A stretch of DNA of 64,000 nucleotides, from NCBI GenBank assembly GCA_034231615.1, contig CM067298.1, forward strand, positions 58,184,883-58,248,882, in the 5' to 3' direction. Under the pieces are notes generated by a model. The model was not told the origin of the DNA, ran no database searches, and saw nothing but the letters and a program-made list of their open reading frames with translations. Source of the DNA: Meghimatium bilineatum. Its lineage: Eukaryota; Mollusca; Gastropoda; Stylommatophora; Philomycidae. Below are positions 21,445 through 33,200 of the stretch, one piece after another. A program made the position numbers and the translations under genes. Position 1 is the stretch's first letter. The number at the start of each line of letters is the position of its first letter.

Positions 21445-21879
21445 AGCTTACAACACAGAAGACATCATTACGTTAGGATTATATCACTGATAATGAAGTT
21501 ATCTATTTTGAGCTAAAGTCCGTATATAGAAAAGGAGGGTATCCGTTGAGGAGTTCAATTCCGCCCCAACCGCCACCCAGCTGGAAAGTACGCCATGACA
21601 TTTCGCACTAGTAAACTAGTCCGGGAAAGTCATATTAAGATGACACAAACAGATTGAAAAACTTGAGTAAAATCACATTCTTTTTTTTTTAAAGAGATGA
21701 ATGAAAGACGACTTCATATTTATATTATTCGTTTACCCATAATACATCAGAAGCAACCAATTGTTTATTGTGTTATTTATGTTTACAAGTAGGTCATTTG
21801 ATCCTTCTAGTATCTGATCGTCTTTGAAATACAAGGGTCTGATGGCACGTACTAGTGTTACTGGTACAGTAACAAACTG
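21445..21879. other. No gene recognised
   Basis: AT-rich, with one C-containing patch near 21560-21590. No supported feature. Confidence 0.4.
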
Positions 21880-22037
21880 GTACAGCAGAAACAAACTGGA
21901 AAGTGGGAAATTAGAAGCAACACAGATGTGGTTCTATCTGTTCGTTTCTCAGGATAGTTAGTTTTACAGTCAATAAGAAAGCCACAATGAACCGCTGGAC
22001 CAGCAACCAAGTGAACGAAAGAAGAAGAAGAAGAAGA
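21880..22037 (+). mobile_element. Two joined LINE scraps, GAA tail
   Basis: 21888-21935 matches the family at 23107-23596 ('acaaactggaaagtgggaa', 'agatgtggttctat'). 21975-22037 is a different LINE end, 'aaccgctggaccagcaacc' followed by aagtgaacgaaagaagaaga, the I-clade-like 3' tail also seen at 6820-6842. The junction near 21940-21970 is unexplained. Confidence 0.6.
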
Positions 22038-22045
22038 ATTTGCAG

Positions 22046-22125
22046 AGCTTCTGAAATGTGAGATCGCCAACATCTCACACCCCTACGGCATTAATAAATG
22101 CTATGGGTTACTTTACTTTACTTAC
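22046..22125 (+). mobile_element. SINE type D, 3' fragment
   Basis: 'ctgaaatgtgagatcgc' and 'atgctatgggttactttact' match the 3' end of the complete type D SINE at 50530-50747. It ends in (TTTAC)n. About 20 bp between the two phrases ('caacatctcacacccctac') are not in the complete copy. Confidence 0.7.
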
Positions 22126-22529
22126 TACTAGTGTTACATTTTTTTGGGTCGTCTTCGGGGAATTGACTTGTACAGTATGTGCGTGCGTGTGTGTTTTTTG
22201 TTGTTGTTGTGTGTGTGTGTGTGTGTCAATTGACCGGTTTATATTCATTCTAACTTGAGAATGTGCGGGTCGAAAGACTTAATGCGGTTTGATCTGTGAT
22301 ATGGCCGAATATGGAAACGTGTTGCCTCAAGCTGCGAAGCGTATAGTCTCAGCTGAATGGATCTCGTTTAAATCCCGTCTACTGTCTTCTAACGTATCCT
22401 TTTTCAGAAGATATTTATTTGGAGAGTAAACATTTTGACGTAATTAAGCAGAGGGTTCCATCAAGTATTTTGACAGTTGTTGACGGAGAGTAGGAGGAGA
22501 TCACAAATGGCGAAACATTGTTCAGATTA

Positions 22530-22800
22530 TTTATGGGCAATCATAGTTATTATACATCGGGCATGTCCTACACGCAGACACCAACAGAATACACCACCAA
22601 TCTCTTGAATGGATACCTTCAGGCAAAAAAGCAAGTGGTAGACCAAAAGAAACACTCAGAAGAACAATACTTAGAGAAAGTAAAACAACCAATATTCATA
22701 CTATTCAAGAACTGCACAGAATAGATTTGAACAGACAGAATTGGAGAGATCTGACTTCTGCCCTATGCGCTAAATTCAGCGCAAAAGGATATTGAATGAA
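22530..22800 (+). mobile_element. LINE 3' end with GAAT tail
   Basis: A frame with shifts reads HVLHADTNRIHHQSLEWIP, GKKASGRPKETLRRTILRES, NIHTIQELHRIDLNRQNWRD and TSALCAKFSAKGY, then (GAAT)n at about 22791-22805. Same family as 15955-16305 and related to 12100-12778. Inactive. Confidence 0.8.
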
Positions 22801-23106
22801 TGAATGATTATTATGAAGCACGTATAAGTGGATTACACCCATCTAAAAGTGATTGAAAGTTGTGAAATAATTCTCTTGAATATTACTGCTGTGTGTTGTT
22901 CAATGACACGTGGCATTGGCTATGTTTCTTGGACTGACTGCGTGCACATAAAATCGTTACTATTCGAATCTCCAGCTACTGGTGGACAAAAGTTAGCAGA
23001 CCTATTGTAATTTGTCCGCTCATGTACATGTACTTTTCAGGCAAATGGCGGTTGTTAAAAACTGCTTCCAGCAGACTCAATTATTTGTCAGCCGTATAGT
23101 GTGTTC

Positions 23107-23596
23107 AAAATATATTGTGTAATATGACCTTGTCATTAGAGGTGAGAACGAGAGTTCTACAGTGCTATATAACCCCTATACTAACATATGGGTGCGAGTC
23201 TTGGACAATAAACAAACTGGAAAGTGAGAAATTAGAGGCAACAGAGATGTGGTTCTACAGAAGAATGCTGAGAATACCATGGACTGCCAGAAAATATAAT
23301 AAATGAAGAGGTGTTGGAAGAGTTAAATGCGAAACGGACCTTAATCAACAGTATAAGAAAAATGAAATCCTTTTTTTTTTTGGCCACTTCATGAGACAGG
23401 CAGGTTTGGAGAACATAGTCACAACAAAAATTGAAGGCAACAGAGACAGAGGGCGACAACGTGAGAAAATATTAGACAGTTTGACAACCTGGCACGGCAA
23501 GGAAACAACAACGACCTTGATACATAATACTGGAGACAGAGAGCTGTGGAGAGCCATGACCTCCTACGCCAGCCGGCATGGCACCTGATGATGCTG
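23107..23596 (+). mobile_element. RTE-like LINE, 5'-truncated, with duplication
   Basis: Flanked by 11-bp perfect duplications atagtgtgttc (23096-23106 and 23597-23607). The frames encode only the post-catalytic region: CYITPILTYGCESWTINKLE, EMWFYRRMLRIPWTARK, a slip at a poly-T run (23371-23380), then GNRDRGRQREKILDSL and ELWRAMTSYASRHGT with the stop codon inside the tail cacctgatgatgctgat. Close relative at 46118-46625. Confidence 0.9.
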
Positions 23597-23607
23597 ATAG
23601 TGTGTTC

Positions 23608-24539
23608 TCCGAGATCCAGGGTAGTTGGCCCGGAAATTGAGTCCAGTGTCCATCTGCACCCATCCGTCTTACTGGGACAGCACAGAAGTGCATAGGTATA
23701 AGGGAGGAAACCCTGCAGAAACCACTCGCCCCCCCCCCATGCCTTGCGAGTAAGCACGGGGGCCTCAGACTAAGGGAGCAAAAGCAATTCCAGCCACCCC
23801 CCCCCCCCCCATGCCTAGCGAGTTACCACGTGAGTGCTTCAAACTAAGGGAGCAAATCCCTACAGAAAATCCTGCTGGAGAGAACCTAATATGTCGATGG
23901 ATTGAGCCGTCCTCTGTCATCTTCTGCAGTTCTGACCAAGTATACTGGCTTTGCCTTTCACTTGGAGCTAACAGTGAGAACCTAGAGAGGGCTATAAAAT
24001 GCGTACTCGTACAAAATGATGTGACTCGTAAAGACAAAAGTACTTGATAGACAATAATTTCATATGTTTGTTGTGGCGTGTATTCATCTGGAATGAGATA
24101 ACATTATTATTTATTAGACGAGATTAATAGGTTTTTATATGCAGTGTAAATGTACTTATTCAGGAAAGGGAAACTATGCAGTTAAATTTGCTTTCTGCTA
24201 GAAGTCCGGATATCCGTACCAATAAAAGAACTATAACAGTGTTGCCATATTAGTATTCAACATCATTAAAACAAAAAATACCAACGTTTTCTAGTTATTT
24301 AGTGAAAACAATTTCTTTACATAACGTGTGCTCTATTTCAGTGATATAGCATTTGCTTGTGATTTTTTTCCTTTTGTTAACACGTCTTTTAGCTCTTTAG
24401 TATTTTAGCTCTTTTAAAAACGCATTTTCAACTTCAGAATCTTTTATAAGACCAAATTGGAAAATCGGCAAGCACATAACATGGGTTCTCAACTTAGTGC
24501 ATTACTCTGCAATATTTAATACAACAGTCATTTACCATC
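23608..24539. other. No gene recognised
   Basis: Contains poly-C runs near 23731 and 23797 and a short direct repeat ('atgcctagcgagt'/'atgccttgcgagt', with 'actaagggagcaaa' after each, at about 23740-23790 and 23811-23856). No supported gene. Confidence 0.4.
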
Positions 24540-24700
24540 ATGGCTGGTTAACAGGGAGTGTGGCTGAAAAAGTGTGACAGTTGTTGACAAAGGGGAGAGA
24601 GTTGACGAAAGTTTACGTAAACAATATCTATTTCTATACACCAATTAAATTGTTCAAATTTGAAGAAAAAAATGTTAGAAAATAGCTGTAATTCGTTTAC
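24540..24700 (-). repeat. C-rich dispersed repeat, copy 2
   Basis: Its reverse complement ('caaatttgaacaatttaatt', 'ttgtcaacaactgtcac') parallels 450-545 and the 54390-54440 part of the third copy. On this strand it is G/A-rich. Fragment only. Confidence 0.5.
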
Positions 24701-24744
24701 TGCTAAACATTTTACTGTTTCTTCCCCTTCTTTTGTTTACTGGA

Positions 24745-26705
24745 AACATGTCTATATCTGTAATTCTGTCTCCTGAATAAACTCACTGTCTTGTGCAGTT
24801 CATACAATGTCCCATAGAATTTTGATTCCGATGTTTTTCCTCTGACCAATATGTCTCCCTCTGTGTTTCAAACTCAGAACACTCAAGAAGTATATGTTTA
24901 GCACTCTGTTCTGCCAGTCCACATGTACACACGGCAGTGTTTCCAATTTTGAATTTTATTTTTATGTGCATGTGACTGCGAAGTCGATTGTGTTCCGTTC
25001 TGAGGAGTAGAATTACAACTTGTTCTGATCTGTTCATAATGTGATAGTCATCTTGTGTTGGTGTTTGTTGCTTTCTTATTGACTAGATCAACTTTTTTGT
25101 TCTAATGGCTAGTGATTGGTACATCTGGTTGGTCTTCGGCAGCACCTTCCTTAGCCAATTGGTCTGTTTTTTTTCATTACCTGATATTCCACAGTGAAAG
25201 GATATCTACTGCATAGTTACCCTATACTGGTAAGACAGTTTTTTAGTACTTTTTGTAAATCTGTTAGTTTTTCAGACTGGAGAGCTTGAAACACCGACCT
25301 TGCATCTGTCAGGAATAACAAGGCGCTGTGGGACAGGGCTGGAATCCAGCAGTCTTTCAGTTGCCACCATAATTGCCTGAATTTCTGTATCATAATTATT
25401 GCAGAATTTCTCTGTTCATGTTCTGATAGTATCTCTAGGCTTGTGTGGATATTCTTTATATACACTTGCGCCTCCATTCCTCACTGCATTCTGGGCTGAC
25501 CCATCTGTGTATACTCTGACCCATATGTCTTGTGGATATTCATCGTCCAGGAAATTGAGGATGACTGTCCTTCGCTGCACACTGTTCTGTTCGTCCTCGT
25601 TTAGTATTCCTTTCACATATGTCTGAATGTATATTGCTATTCCGTGCCTTTCACTCCAGTGGGTTTTATCTGGTATAAACCTTAAGGGGCTGTCAACTTC
25701 AGGTAGGTCTGTATGTTGTCTTTTGAGTCGTTTAGCTTTGTGGTGCTTCTTTTCAGTCGCCCCATTTATAGATTTTTAAATCTTTCTTTCCCTAGATTAC
25801 TTGACATACACTGAAACTTTTCTGATTGTATTAGTACCTTTGTATCTCTGCGTTCGTCCAGTGTTTGCGTTTTCCCCATTTTCTGCATCACTACTATGGG
25901 TGTTGATTTCATTGCTCCCGAAATTATCCTAAGCGCCTGGTTTTGCACTTTAGCTAAATCCTGTAATGTGGTTTTTTTATGCAGATTACCACGCCGCTGA
26001 ACCATATTCCAGGTGTGGTCTTATGCTTTGCTGGTAAACTTTACGTAGTATATTCCCACTGTCTCCCCATGTGGTTCCACTTAGTTTTCTCCGAATAGCA
26101 AACTTTCTCCTAGCTTTTGTTGTTTCTTTGTTAATGTATTGCTTCCATGTCAGCTTATCATCAAAAGTAGCTCCGATAAATATGGGTTGCTTGTCTTCTT
26201 TCAAAAGCTCCCCATCTATCTTCATAACACCGGCTTTTTGTTTTGGTGGGAAAAAAAACATCTATTTGTCCATAAGGCTAAGTTCTTTGTTCAACATCTC
26301 TTTGTTTAGTAGATAATATCACATGTTCTTCTGTGCTCCAGATCACCAGGTCGTCAGCATACATTGCCACTTTGATGTGATGTGGTAGTTTAGCAACTAA
26401 GTCAATGATGTTAACCAAGAAAAGTGTAGGTGATATGATTCCTCCATGAGGAACTTCATGATGCAGTAGGACTTTGTTGCTCTCGCGAATATCCAATTGC
26501 ACCCTGGCTCTTCTATTATGCAAATATTCTTATACCCATTTGTACATTATTGAGATAAGCCTGCAATTTCGCAATTTCTTTAAGAGTCTTTCTCTCCAAA
26601 CCTTCTCAAATGATTTCCTGAGGTATATCCATGATGCTAGTACCAGTTTCTTATCTTGGAAGGCATCTTCAATCTCTTAGGAGAGGTAGGTTGCCTGGTC
26701 TTCAG
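24745..26705 (-). mobile_element. I-clade-like LINE, RT plus RNase H, inactive
   Basis: The most complete I-clade-like element. In coding order on the minus strand: an RT motif A analogue SWIYLRKSFEKVW (normally WIDLxKAFDxVW, so the catalytic Asp is Tyr), motif B HEVPHGGIISPTLF (26420-26460), motif C YADDLVIW, then PIFIGATFDDKLTWKQYI, RKVYQQSIRPHLEYGSAAW, RNase H start VYTDGSAQNAVRNGGASVY, 'LFLTDARSVFQAL', and the C-terminal CTCGLAEQSAKHILLEC. Frames shift several times. It is 5'-truncated and the 3' tail is GAA-rich but decayed (24740-24760). Confidence 0.9.
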
Positions 26706-26789
26706 ACGAGTAGCACTATCTGAAGCCTGTTTGCTGCGATACCAGAAGGTTTTTACTTTGCACAGTTTGTATGTCTTGACAAAATCGCA

Positions 26790-26895
26790 TCTTTTTTGGC
26801 ACATGCGGCTAGTCACGTACGGAAAACCTGTGTGCGAGTGTTGCTATGCGATTTTGAACGGACTGGTTCAATTCCCGCTAGACTCAAGAATCTTC
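26790..26895 (+). mobile_element. tRNA-like SINE type I, copy 1
   Basis: 'gtacggaaaacctgtgtgcg' followed by a box B-like ggttcaattcc (26865-26875). The same order appears on the minus strand at 60045-60145. It sits at the broken RNase H edge of the next LINE. Head and tail limits are approximate. Confidence 0.5.
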
Positions 26896-27527
26896 ATAAT
26901 TTGAGCACTTTTCACCACAACAGTCATATAACTCGTAGGCAAATCCACCAGGGTATCGTATATGAACGCCATATATTGCAAAACAGGTGGCCGTGAAAAC
27001 CGATCCATCAGTGTAGGTCTTGATTACTTATGATGGCTGCTGTTTATATTTTCTAGCGCATATATCCTCGGGATTGTTGGCAGTGTTTCCTTATCGGCTG
27101 TTTTCTTTAGTAATTTAGTTTGGATAATTGACTAGTGTAAGTTCTTCTACGAGGGTGGTCTGTGTATTTATTTTCTAGTTCTCTCTCTTGCGGTAGATGG
27201 TGTTTGTCATCTTCTCCATATGTATCCATTAAATACAGCTGTTTTAGTCTTTTTTGTTTGTTTCAAAATGTCAATAAGTATTTTATCTCTTTGGTTATTC
27301 TTTTGTCTATTGTACACTTCTACTGCTTCCGTCGGAGCTCTTTTCCGTCTGATATCCAGCGGTTCTACATTTGCATCTATCTCGCATAATGTTGTGGATG
27401 TTGGTCGCATCCCTCCACAGATTAGAGCTATCTTTTCCTCCCTATTCAGTAATGTGATGATGATGATGATGTTCCTCCTTCGCAAGCGAAGATGAGCATG
27501 TCATGAAAAAACATTAATGCGATGAAA

Positions 27528-27661
<134 letters not shown>

Positions 27662-28240
27662 ATAATAATTAAAAATTGGTTATTAACTAATTTAGTTTGT
27701 GAGTTCGTAGATGCCCGATGAGTCCGATTTGTGCAACGGAAAGTTCTATTCCAGTGCATGCAGGAGTGCTGAAGGTTCGGGGCAGGAGAATTTACGGATT
27801 AATGTAATGTGATAATGTTATAGCTCACAATGGTCTGGAGAGGAAGGCTATAATCCATTACTGATCACTCCTACCCAAGATACAGTAGAGGAGAGTATTT
27901 TTGTCTGCCTCCCCTCCCCCTCCCCCCACAGTTTGTACTATCTAGTCTCTTAATGAGGCTTAGGCGTTTACGTGCTTGTCCCCTGAGATTTTCTGTGGTC
28001 TTTTAATGTTAGTTGTATGTCTAGTTTTAATCCAAGGTATACGTGGGTTTCTTCCTTTGTTGATATTTTTCTCATCACTAAGATGTTGACAGATCTTTTG
28101 GCTGGTTTGTGACTTCCTGAGAAAATAGTGTAAGCAGTTTTATTGATTTTTAGTTTATACAATTCGCAATATACGGAGAATGTGAGGAGAGCTCTGTTGA
28201 TCTTTGCATTTGTTAGAATTGATATTTATCAGTGGTCCAG

Positions 28241-28442
28241 ATTAGGGACCAAGCCCTAAATAAAGGAATGACGAAAACGGATATGCTGGACCTCGGACGT
28301 CCAGGTCACAGAGTGGCCAACCGAGGTGCAAATAACACAGTTCTACTGTTGAACATGCAACACAACGTACTTCACGCTCCCTGACGGAAATCACACGATA
28401 AACTCGTTGTGGTTACATGAGAGCGAACGCTGAAGAAGAAGA
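28241..28442 (+). mobile_element. SINE type F, single copy
   Basis: A 202-bp insertion bounded by 10-bp repeats agtggtccag (28231-28240, 28443-28452). It interrupts the LINE right after the catalytic-box region. Its order parallels type B ('gaggtgcaaataacacag' vs 'ggcgcaaataaaacgg'; 'caacacaacgtacttcacgc' vs 'gacacaacgcatttccattc') with an extra hairpin-forming part (ggacctcggacgtcc). It ends gcgaacgctgaagaagaaga, the shared 3' module. Confidence 0.8.
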
Positions 28443-28621
28443 AGTGGTCCAGCTGGCAAGGTCGTCAGCAAACAATATTTTTGATACATTGAGATGTTTC
28501 GCTAGATCATCAATGAATGTAAGGAAGAGTGAGCAGCTTAGAAGTGAGTATTGGGGCAGTTCCTTCTGCAGTGTTCTTGTCCGGGATAGTGTACTGGCAT
28601 AGCTGGTGGCTATGTTCTGTA

Positions 28622-29773
28622 TAGAGAAGCTATATTGAGTATCCGGCTAGTGATAGATAAATATATAGAAGTCCAAAAAAGTATCTATATTTGCTTCATA
28701 GACTACAGCAAGGCCTATGACAGAGTCCAACATGAAAAATTAATCAAATGTCTTCAAGAAATAGGCATAGATGGAAAAGACATCAGGCTGATTAGAAATA
28801 TATATTGGGAACAAACTGCATCAATAAGGTGTGAAAACAGCTACTCTCCATACATAGAAATAAGAAGAGGGGTAAGACAAGGATGCATTTTATCACCAAG
28901 CCTATTTAATATCTACACAGAGAATATCTTTAAAAATATAGAAGAAATACCAGGACTCAAGATCAATGGAAAAATAATAAACAACATTAGATATGCAGAT
29001 AACACTGTTCTTTTAGCAGAAAGTGAACATGAACTACAAAGACTAATAGATCAAGTCAATAAATCAAGTAATGAATATGGACTGGATATAAACATTCAAA
29101 AAACAAAAACCATGATAATCAGCAAAAACACAGAAGAACAGGAGGTAAACATAAACATACAGGGAGAGAAACTACAACAAGTAAAACAGTATCAATATCT
29201 TGGACACATAGTCACAAATGATGGCAGATGTGAAACAGAAGTTAAAAGGAGAATAGGAATGGCTAAAAGTACCTTCAATGACATGAGGAAATTATTAATA
29301 TCTAAACAAATTACGAACGAGTTAAAAATGAGAATTATAAAATGCTACATCTATTCCATATTAATGTATGGCTCAGAAACATGGACACTAAAAAAACAAT
29401 TAGAAGACAAAATTGATGCCTTTGAGATGTGGGTATATAGAAGAATAGGGAGAACATCATGGAAAGAGAAGAAAACAAATAAAGAGGTGCTAAAAACACT
29501 TAATATGAAGAAAGAACTACTAAGAGAAATAAAGATCAGGCAAATAAAATACTTTTTACATATTAAAAGACATGACACCCTATTGAAGACCTTACTTGAG
29601 GGTAAAGTCAAAGGGAAGCGAGCAAGAGGTAGGCAGAGATACAAGTGGGAGAGTAACATTACACGATGGACAGGTTACAGTCTTGCAGGGTGCACCACCA
29701 AGACAAGAGACAGGAGATGTTGGAGATACGTTGCAGCCAACCTTCGTTGCGGAGACGGCACTTGATGATGATG
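28622..29773 (+). mobile_element. RTE-like LINE ORF2 3' half, RT with YADN
   Basis: Longest open frame in the window (about 376 codons, 28635-29765). Motifs: A ICFIDYSKAYDRV (about residues 20-32), B RRGVRQGCILSPSLFN (about 77-92), C RYADN at about 119-123 where the usual second Asp is Asn, then KQYQYLGHIVTNDG, ILMYGSETWTLKKQ and a C-terminal GKRARGRQRYKW. The stop lies at the start of the (GAT)n tail. It is 5'-truncated (no endonuclease, no N-terminal RT fingers) and has 9-bp duplications atgttctgt (28613-28621, 29774-29782). The Asn in the catalytic box should abolish polymerase activity. It sits inside the minus-strand LINE. Confidence 0.92.
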
Positions 29774-30046
29774 ATGTTCTGTTTGCCAGGACGACCTGTA
29801 TCCATTTAAACATCTTCCCACCTATTCCCTTTCTCTTCATATTCAACTTGTCTCTTTCTCCTGACTTTGTTACAGGTTTGCTCAAGTTTTTATTTCTTCT
29901 TCTTCTTCGATAAAGAACATTTGGTTGAACTGTCGATCTAGTTTGTAAATTAGTATAAAAAATGTGCGTGTATATTTATTGTGTATTCTTTTTCGTCTGG
30001 TTTGTGAACTGTAAAACTTATTACTTCGTGTTTTCCGTTAATATAT

Positions 30047-30058
30047 GTTGCTAGCAAC
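30047..30058 (+). promoter_or_regulatory. RFX/X-box-like palindrome
   Basis: gttgctagcaac is a perfect 12-bp palindrome about 100 bp upstream of the exon 1 start codon. RFX factors bind inverted GTTGC/GCAAC half-sites. Only sequence resemblance and position support this. Confidence 0.25.
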
Positions 30059-30159
30059 ACTTTAGCAAAACGAGCTGGCAACACTGTTTGGTTGTCCGGT
30101 ACCGTCTGGGATGCGCATATTATAGTTCTGCTCAAGCCAGCGATGGGGTGGTGTGAGAG

Positions 30160-30244
30160 ATGGGAAAACATTTGGAATGGATGTTTGGAAAATTAATTTT
30201 AGTGTGTTTCATTGTGTTCGCCGAATTGGTATTCTGTGTTAAAG
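30160..30244 (+). CDS. Exon 1, secreted protein (signal peptide)
   Basis: The ATG at 30160 opens MGKHLEWMFGK followed by the hydrophobic LILVCFIVFAELVFC, a classical signal peptide or membrane anchor of about 28 residues. The exon ends GTTAAAG|gtaatt, a good donor, in phase 1. Joining to 40869 completes a Gly codon (G|GT) and keeps the frame open. An upstream ATG at 30143 gives a short frame that ends at a TAA within 51 bases, so I prefer 30160. Base composition just upstream is more GC-rich than the window average, fitting a promoter and 5' UTR. The gene continues in exons 2 and 3; later exons are not seen. Confidence 0.55.
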
Positions 30245-31382
30245 GTAATTATATTTATGTCCTTTCTTCAGGTTAAAGTGTTTGGTTTTTGTATTGATAT
30301 TGTTTGTGTTAATTGTCTGCTGTGTGGGAATACCATCAGACGCCTTTGTAGTTTGTACGCAGTCCCGACTGAATCATTCAGTGAATGCGTTGTTAGTGGT
30401 ACTGACAGTAGCAAAGGATGGAAAACAGGTCACGTATGGATGATTCATAATTATTTGAAAGAGGTTACGAATGAGGCTCAAACCATTTCTTTCTATTAAA
30501 ATAATAACCGCTTGGAGGAAAACAATAACCAGACTAACCTATAATCGCAAACGTACGAAAAAAGCCATTATTTTTAGGCCTTCAGGATGGGTGTGTTGTG
30601 ACCTGGTCTGTCGGTGCTTTAAATAAAATTCAAATATTTAGGTCTAACTATATATATATTCATATTGGTTTTTTTTTCAGTAATAAAATAGTAAAAAACA
30701 GCACAAAAAACCTAGCAAATCAGTGAAAGTGAATCCATCCCAGCCCAATGTTAAGATAAAAATTACCAGAGATCATACAGTTTATTATAGTTTTTTATTA
30801 TTATATTAATATTTATATTTTATCTTATATATTAGTTATTATTATTCATGAACCAAGAATTCCTTAATTTTGCCTGAAAAATGTGTTGACTTCAGAGGTG
30901 GAAGTGTTTCAGTGAAGCTTTTAAGTCAAGTTGATGTCAATGGGATCATTTTATTTTTAATGTTATTACTAAAGTAATACTGATGGAGGATTGTGGGGAA
31001 ACTCCTGCAACAAAAGAATATCAAAGTTACATAGAAATAATTGATCCTTGTTGTATCAACAATGATCATGTTACCAGAATGGCAAGCTAACAAGAGGATC
31101 TTCCTCTTCTGCATCTGCTTTCTATAATCAATATAAAATTGTGTGGTTTCAACCATGATGCATGAGGTAGGCTATGTTGTGCTACCATTTGATTTGTGCC
31201 ATGTAAGCTTACCACATCTATTTTCTGCACGCTTTTAATTCAGGTGAGCATCCCTACCCTGTGACAGCTTTCGTATCAGGTGACAAAAGTGTATTAACTC
31301 TACACCATGACAGTTTATCGCTAACTAGTGTACCCTTGTACATTACAGGCCAAAACATGTCCCTGGGTGTGGCAGTCTCCAT
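30245..31382. other. Intron 1, no repeat recognised
   Basis: AT-rich intronic sequence. The open frame at 30212-30499 overlaps exon 1 in another frame and shows no family features. Confidence 0.4.
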
Positions 31383-31497
31383 GGAAATGTGGGTAAAAGC
31401 TCAAACATGGACATTCATCATGTTTGTGAATTAAACTTTGACTAAGAGATCAAGCCAACCCTAGTCCAACTTTACTGTTTAACAATTTATAATTTAA
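31383..31497 (+). repeat. Inverted repeat, left arm
   Basis: About 110 bp whose reverse complement is at 32224-32332: shared 'agagatcaagc', 'cctagtccaactttactgtt' and 'taacaattta'. The arms enclose about 730 bp containing a LINE RNase H fragment. No duplication beyond the arms was seen. Confidence 0.7.
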
Positions 31498-31589
31498 CAC
31501 TCGCATGTACTCAATAGATGGGCTTTAAGCAGGGATTTGGACTTGGGTTGACAACATCTATCTTGAGTGAGGTGTTCCACTGTTGGTGA

Positions 31590-31791
31590 ACTTGTCTCAT
31601 ATAAAACATTGTCCTTGGGTACTGACCCTTATCTTGGCTGAGTTGACAGTTAGAAAGACATGTATGTTATTGCTCTACAAGCAATGTATGAGAATTTTGG
31701 CTGCCTCTATTATGGCTTCCATTTCTGTTTTGAAATTTCTGGAATATTTACCTGTGGCTATGGATTTTTCTATTTCTTTTCCATATGGTTT

Positions 31792-31825
<34 letters not shown>

Positions 31826-31860
31826 TCACTCCTCCATATAATACCGCTTCTATTGCAGAT
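31590..31860 (-). mobile_element. LINE RNase H fragment
   Basis: The minus-strand frame reads VKPYGKEIEKSIATGKYSRN, FKTEMEAIIEAAKILIHC and VFLTVNSAKI, i.e. the glutamate helix and the third-strand region (normally LTDS) of an RNase H domain. A TA run (31796-31823) has expanded inside it. Lies between the arms of the 31383/32224 inverted repeat, in intron 1. Confidence 0.65.
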
Positions 31861-32223
31861 CCACAGTAAATACACATCTTTGGGTATGCTTTCTGTATGT
31901 GGAAATATGCACAGGTTTACCATCAGTGGAAGACAGAAGGAATGAAAAAATCCTCACACAGCATGCAAAATTCAAATGGTCAGAGAGTCCAAATGAACCA
32001 AAGATTAAGAGCAACTCAAAAGTAGTAACTTCCACAAAACAGCTTCAGAAATCACTCATGGATACAGTTTAAAAAACTTAAAACCACTGTACACTTTTAA
32101 CACATACCCAACCTGGGACAGGAAAAACTTTCCAAAAATTATCGACAATATACCAGGCATTATTTCCAGAACGGAAACTCCAATACAAGTACTTAAAGAG
32201 ACAACTAAGAGAGGTTCCAGTAT

Positions 32224-32332
32224 ATTAAATTGTTAAACAGTAAAGTTGGACTAGGATTTGCTTGATCTCTTAGGCAAGTTTTAATTCACCAACATGGTGA
32301 ATGTTCAAGCTTCTACCCACATTTTTTTCATA
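32224..32332 (-). repeat. Inverted repeat, right arm
   Basis: Reverse-complement partner of 31383-31497. The order of matching blocks is preserved to about 32332, after which similarity stops. A separate short direct match (cactcaatagatgggcttta at 32515, tactcaatagatgggcttta at 31509) lies outside this arm. Confidence 0.7.
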
Positions 32333-32979
32333 CTGGGAAGGTATGGTATCCTACCGTAACCTTTCCACACACACACACAAATCAAACGTGCTTTCAGAAT
32401 ACAGTTGAGAGCATGTTCCCGTGCATGAACAGTGCTTTTGTTATAATTTTGCTGTTCTCACTTATTCTTGCACATGGTGCTGCCCTCAAGTACTGTCCTA
32501 CCTTCTTCACATGCACTCAATAGATGGGCTTTACTTTACTGTAAACTTGCTAACTTTTGTTCACCTTCACAAGTTATCAGACATGACAATTCTGCAGTTG
32601 AGGACAGTTGTTGTCTTTCACTGTGCAGTTGGCTGTGGGAGTCAAGAGATTCTATTCAAAGATATTGTTTGTCTTGCTCAATTAATTCTTATTCCGAGTC
32701 TACGCTGCCCAGACACGATCAATAAAACGGTAGCCAAATTGCTGCACACAAGCTTTAAAGAAATCTGTTTTCAGGGTGCACCGCTAGGGGGGAGCTTTTA
32801 GAATCTTGGTTTTCTGTTAATCCTGGAATTGTATGAGAGCAATGCAAATCCCTGTACACCCCAACCAGAGGATGAGGATCATATCATTGGCATGCCACTT
32901 GTATATTCTTCAATCAATAGAATGTTAAATCTCCTTTGGTATGATGGCAGTGATTAAATTTCCTGCTGTGTACTGTTGG

Positions 32980-33200
32980 AATTGTCAGGACAAACAAGAG
33001 TGGGTTGTGATTTCTTGTTCCTCCTGTCGATCCAGCTGTAAATGGGTACCCGGACGCATAAGTTAGGAAAGGTAAACACAGCAAAGAATGGAACTGACCA
33101 CCCAGCCTAGTAGTTTGTGGCTTTGTACATGAAGTGTTATCTTCACCCTCTACTGCAGATTTTTGCCATGGAACCTACTTTTACTTTATTGTTGGAAAAG
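32980..33200 (+). mobile_element. SINE type C, copy 2, 5'-truncated
   Basis: Matches the body of 4930-5265 ('ccagctgtaaatgggtaccc', 'ttaggaaaggtaaacacagc', 'ttttgccatggaacctactt'); the tRNA-like head is missing. Inside intron 1. Confidence 0.65.

Noticed and set aside
27715-27755. Hammerhead ribozyme-like string (cgatgagtcc ... ggaaag)
   Set aside because: The core CUGANGA is mutated and the stem II arms do not pair properly before GAAA; stems I and III are not evident.
32421-32801. 126-residue plus-strand frame in intron 1
   Set aside because: No signature, overlapping frames open by chance, and no splice or promoter context.
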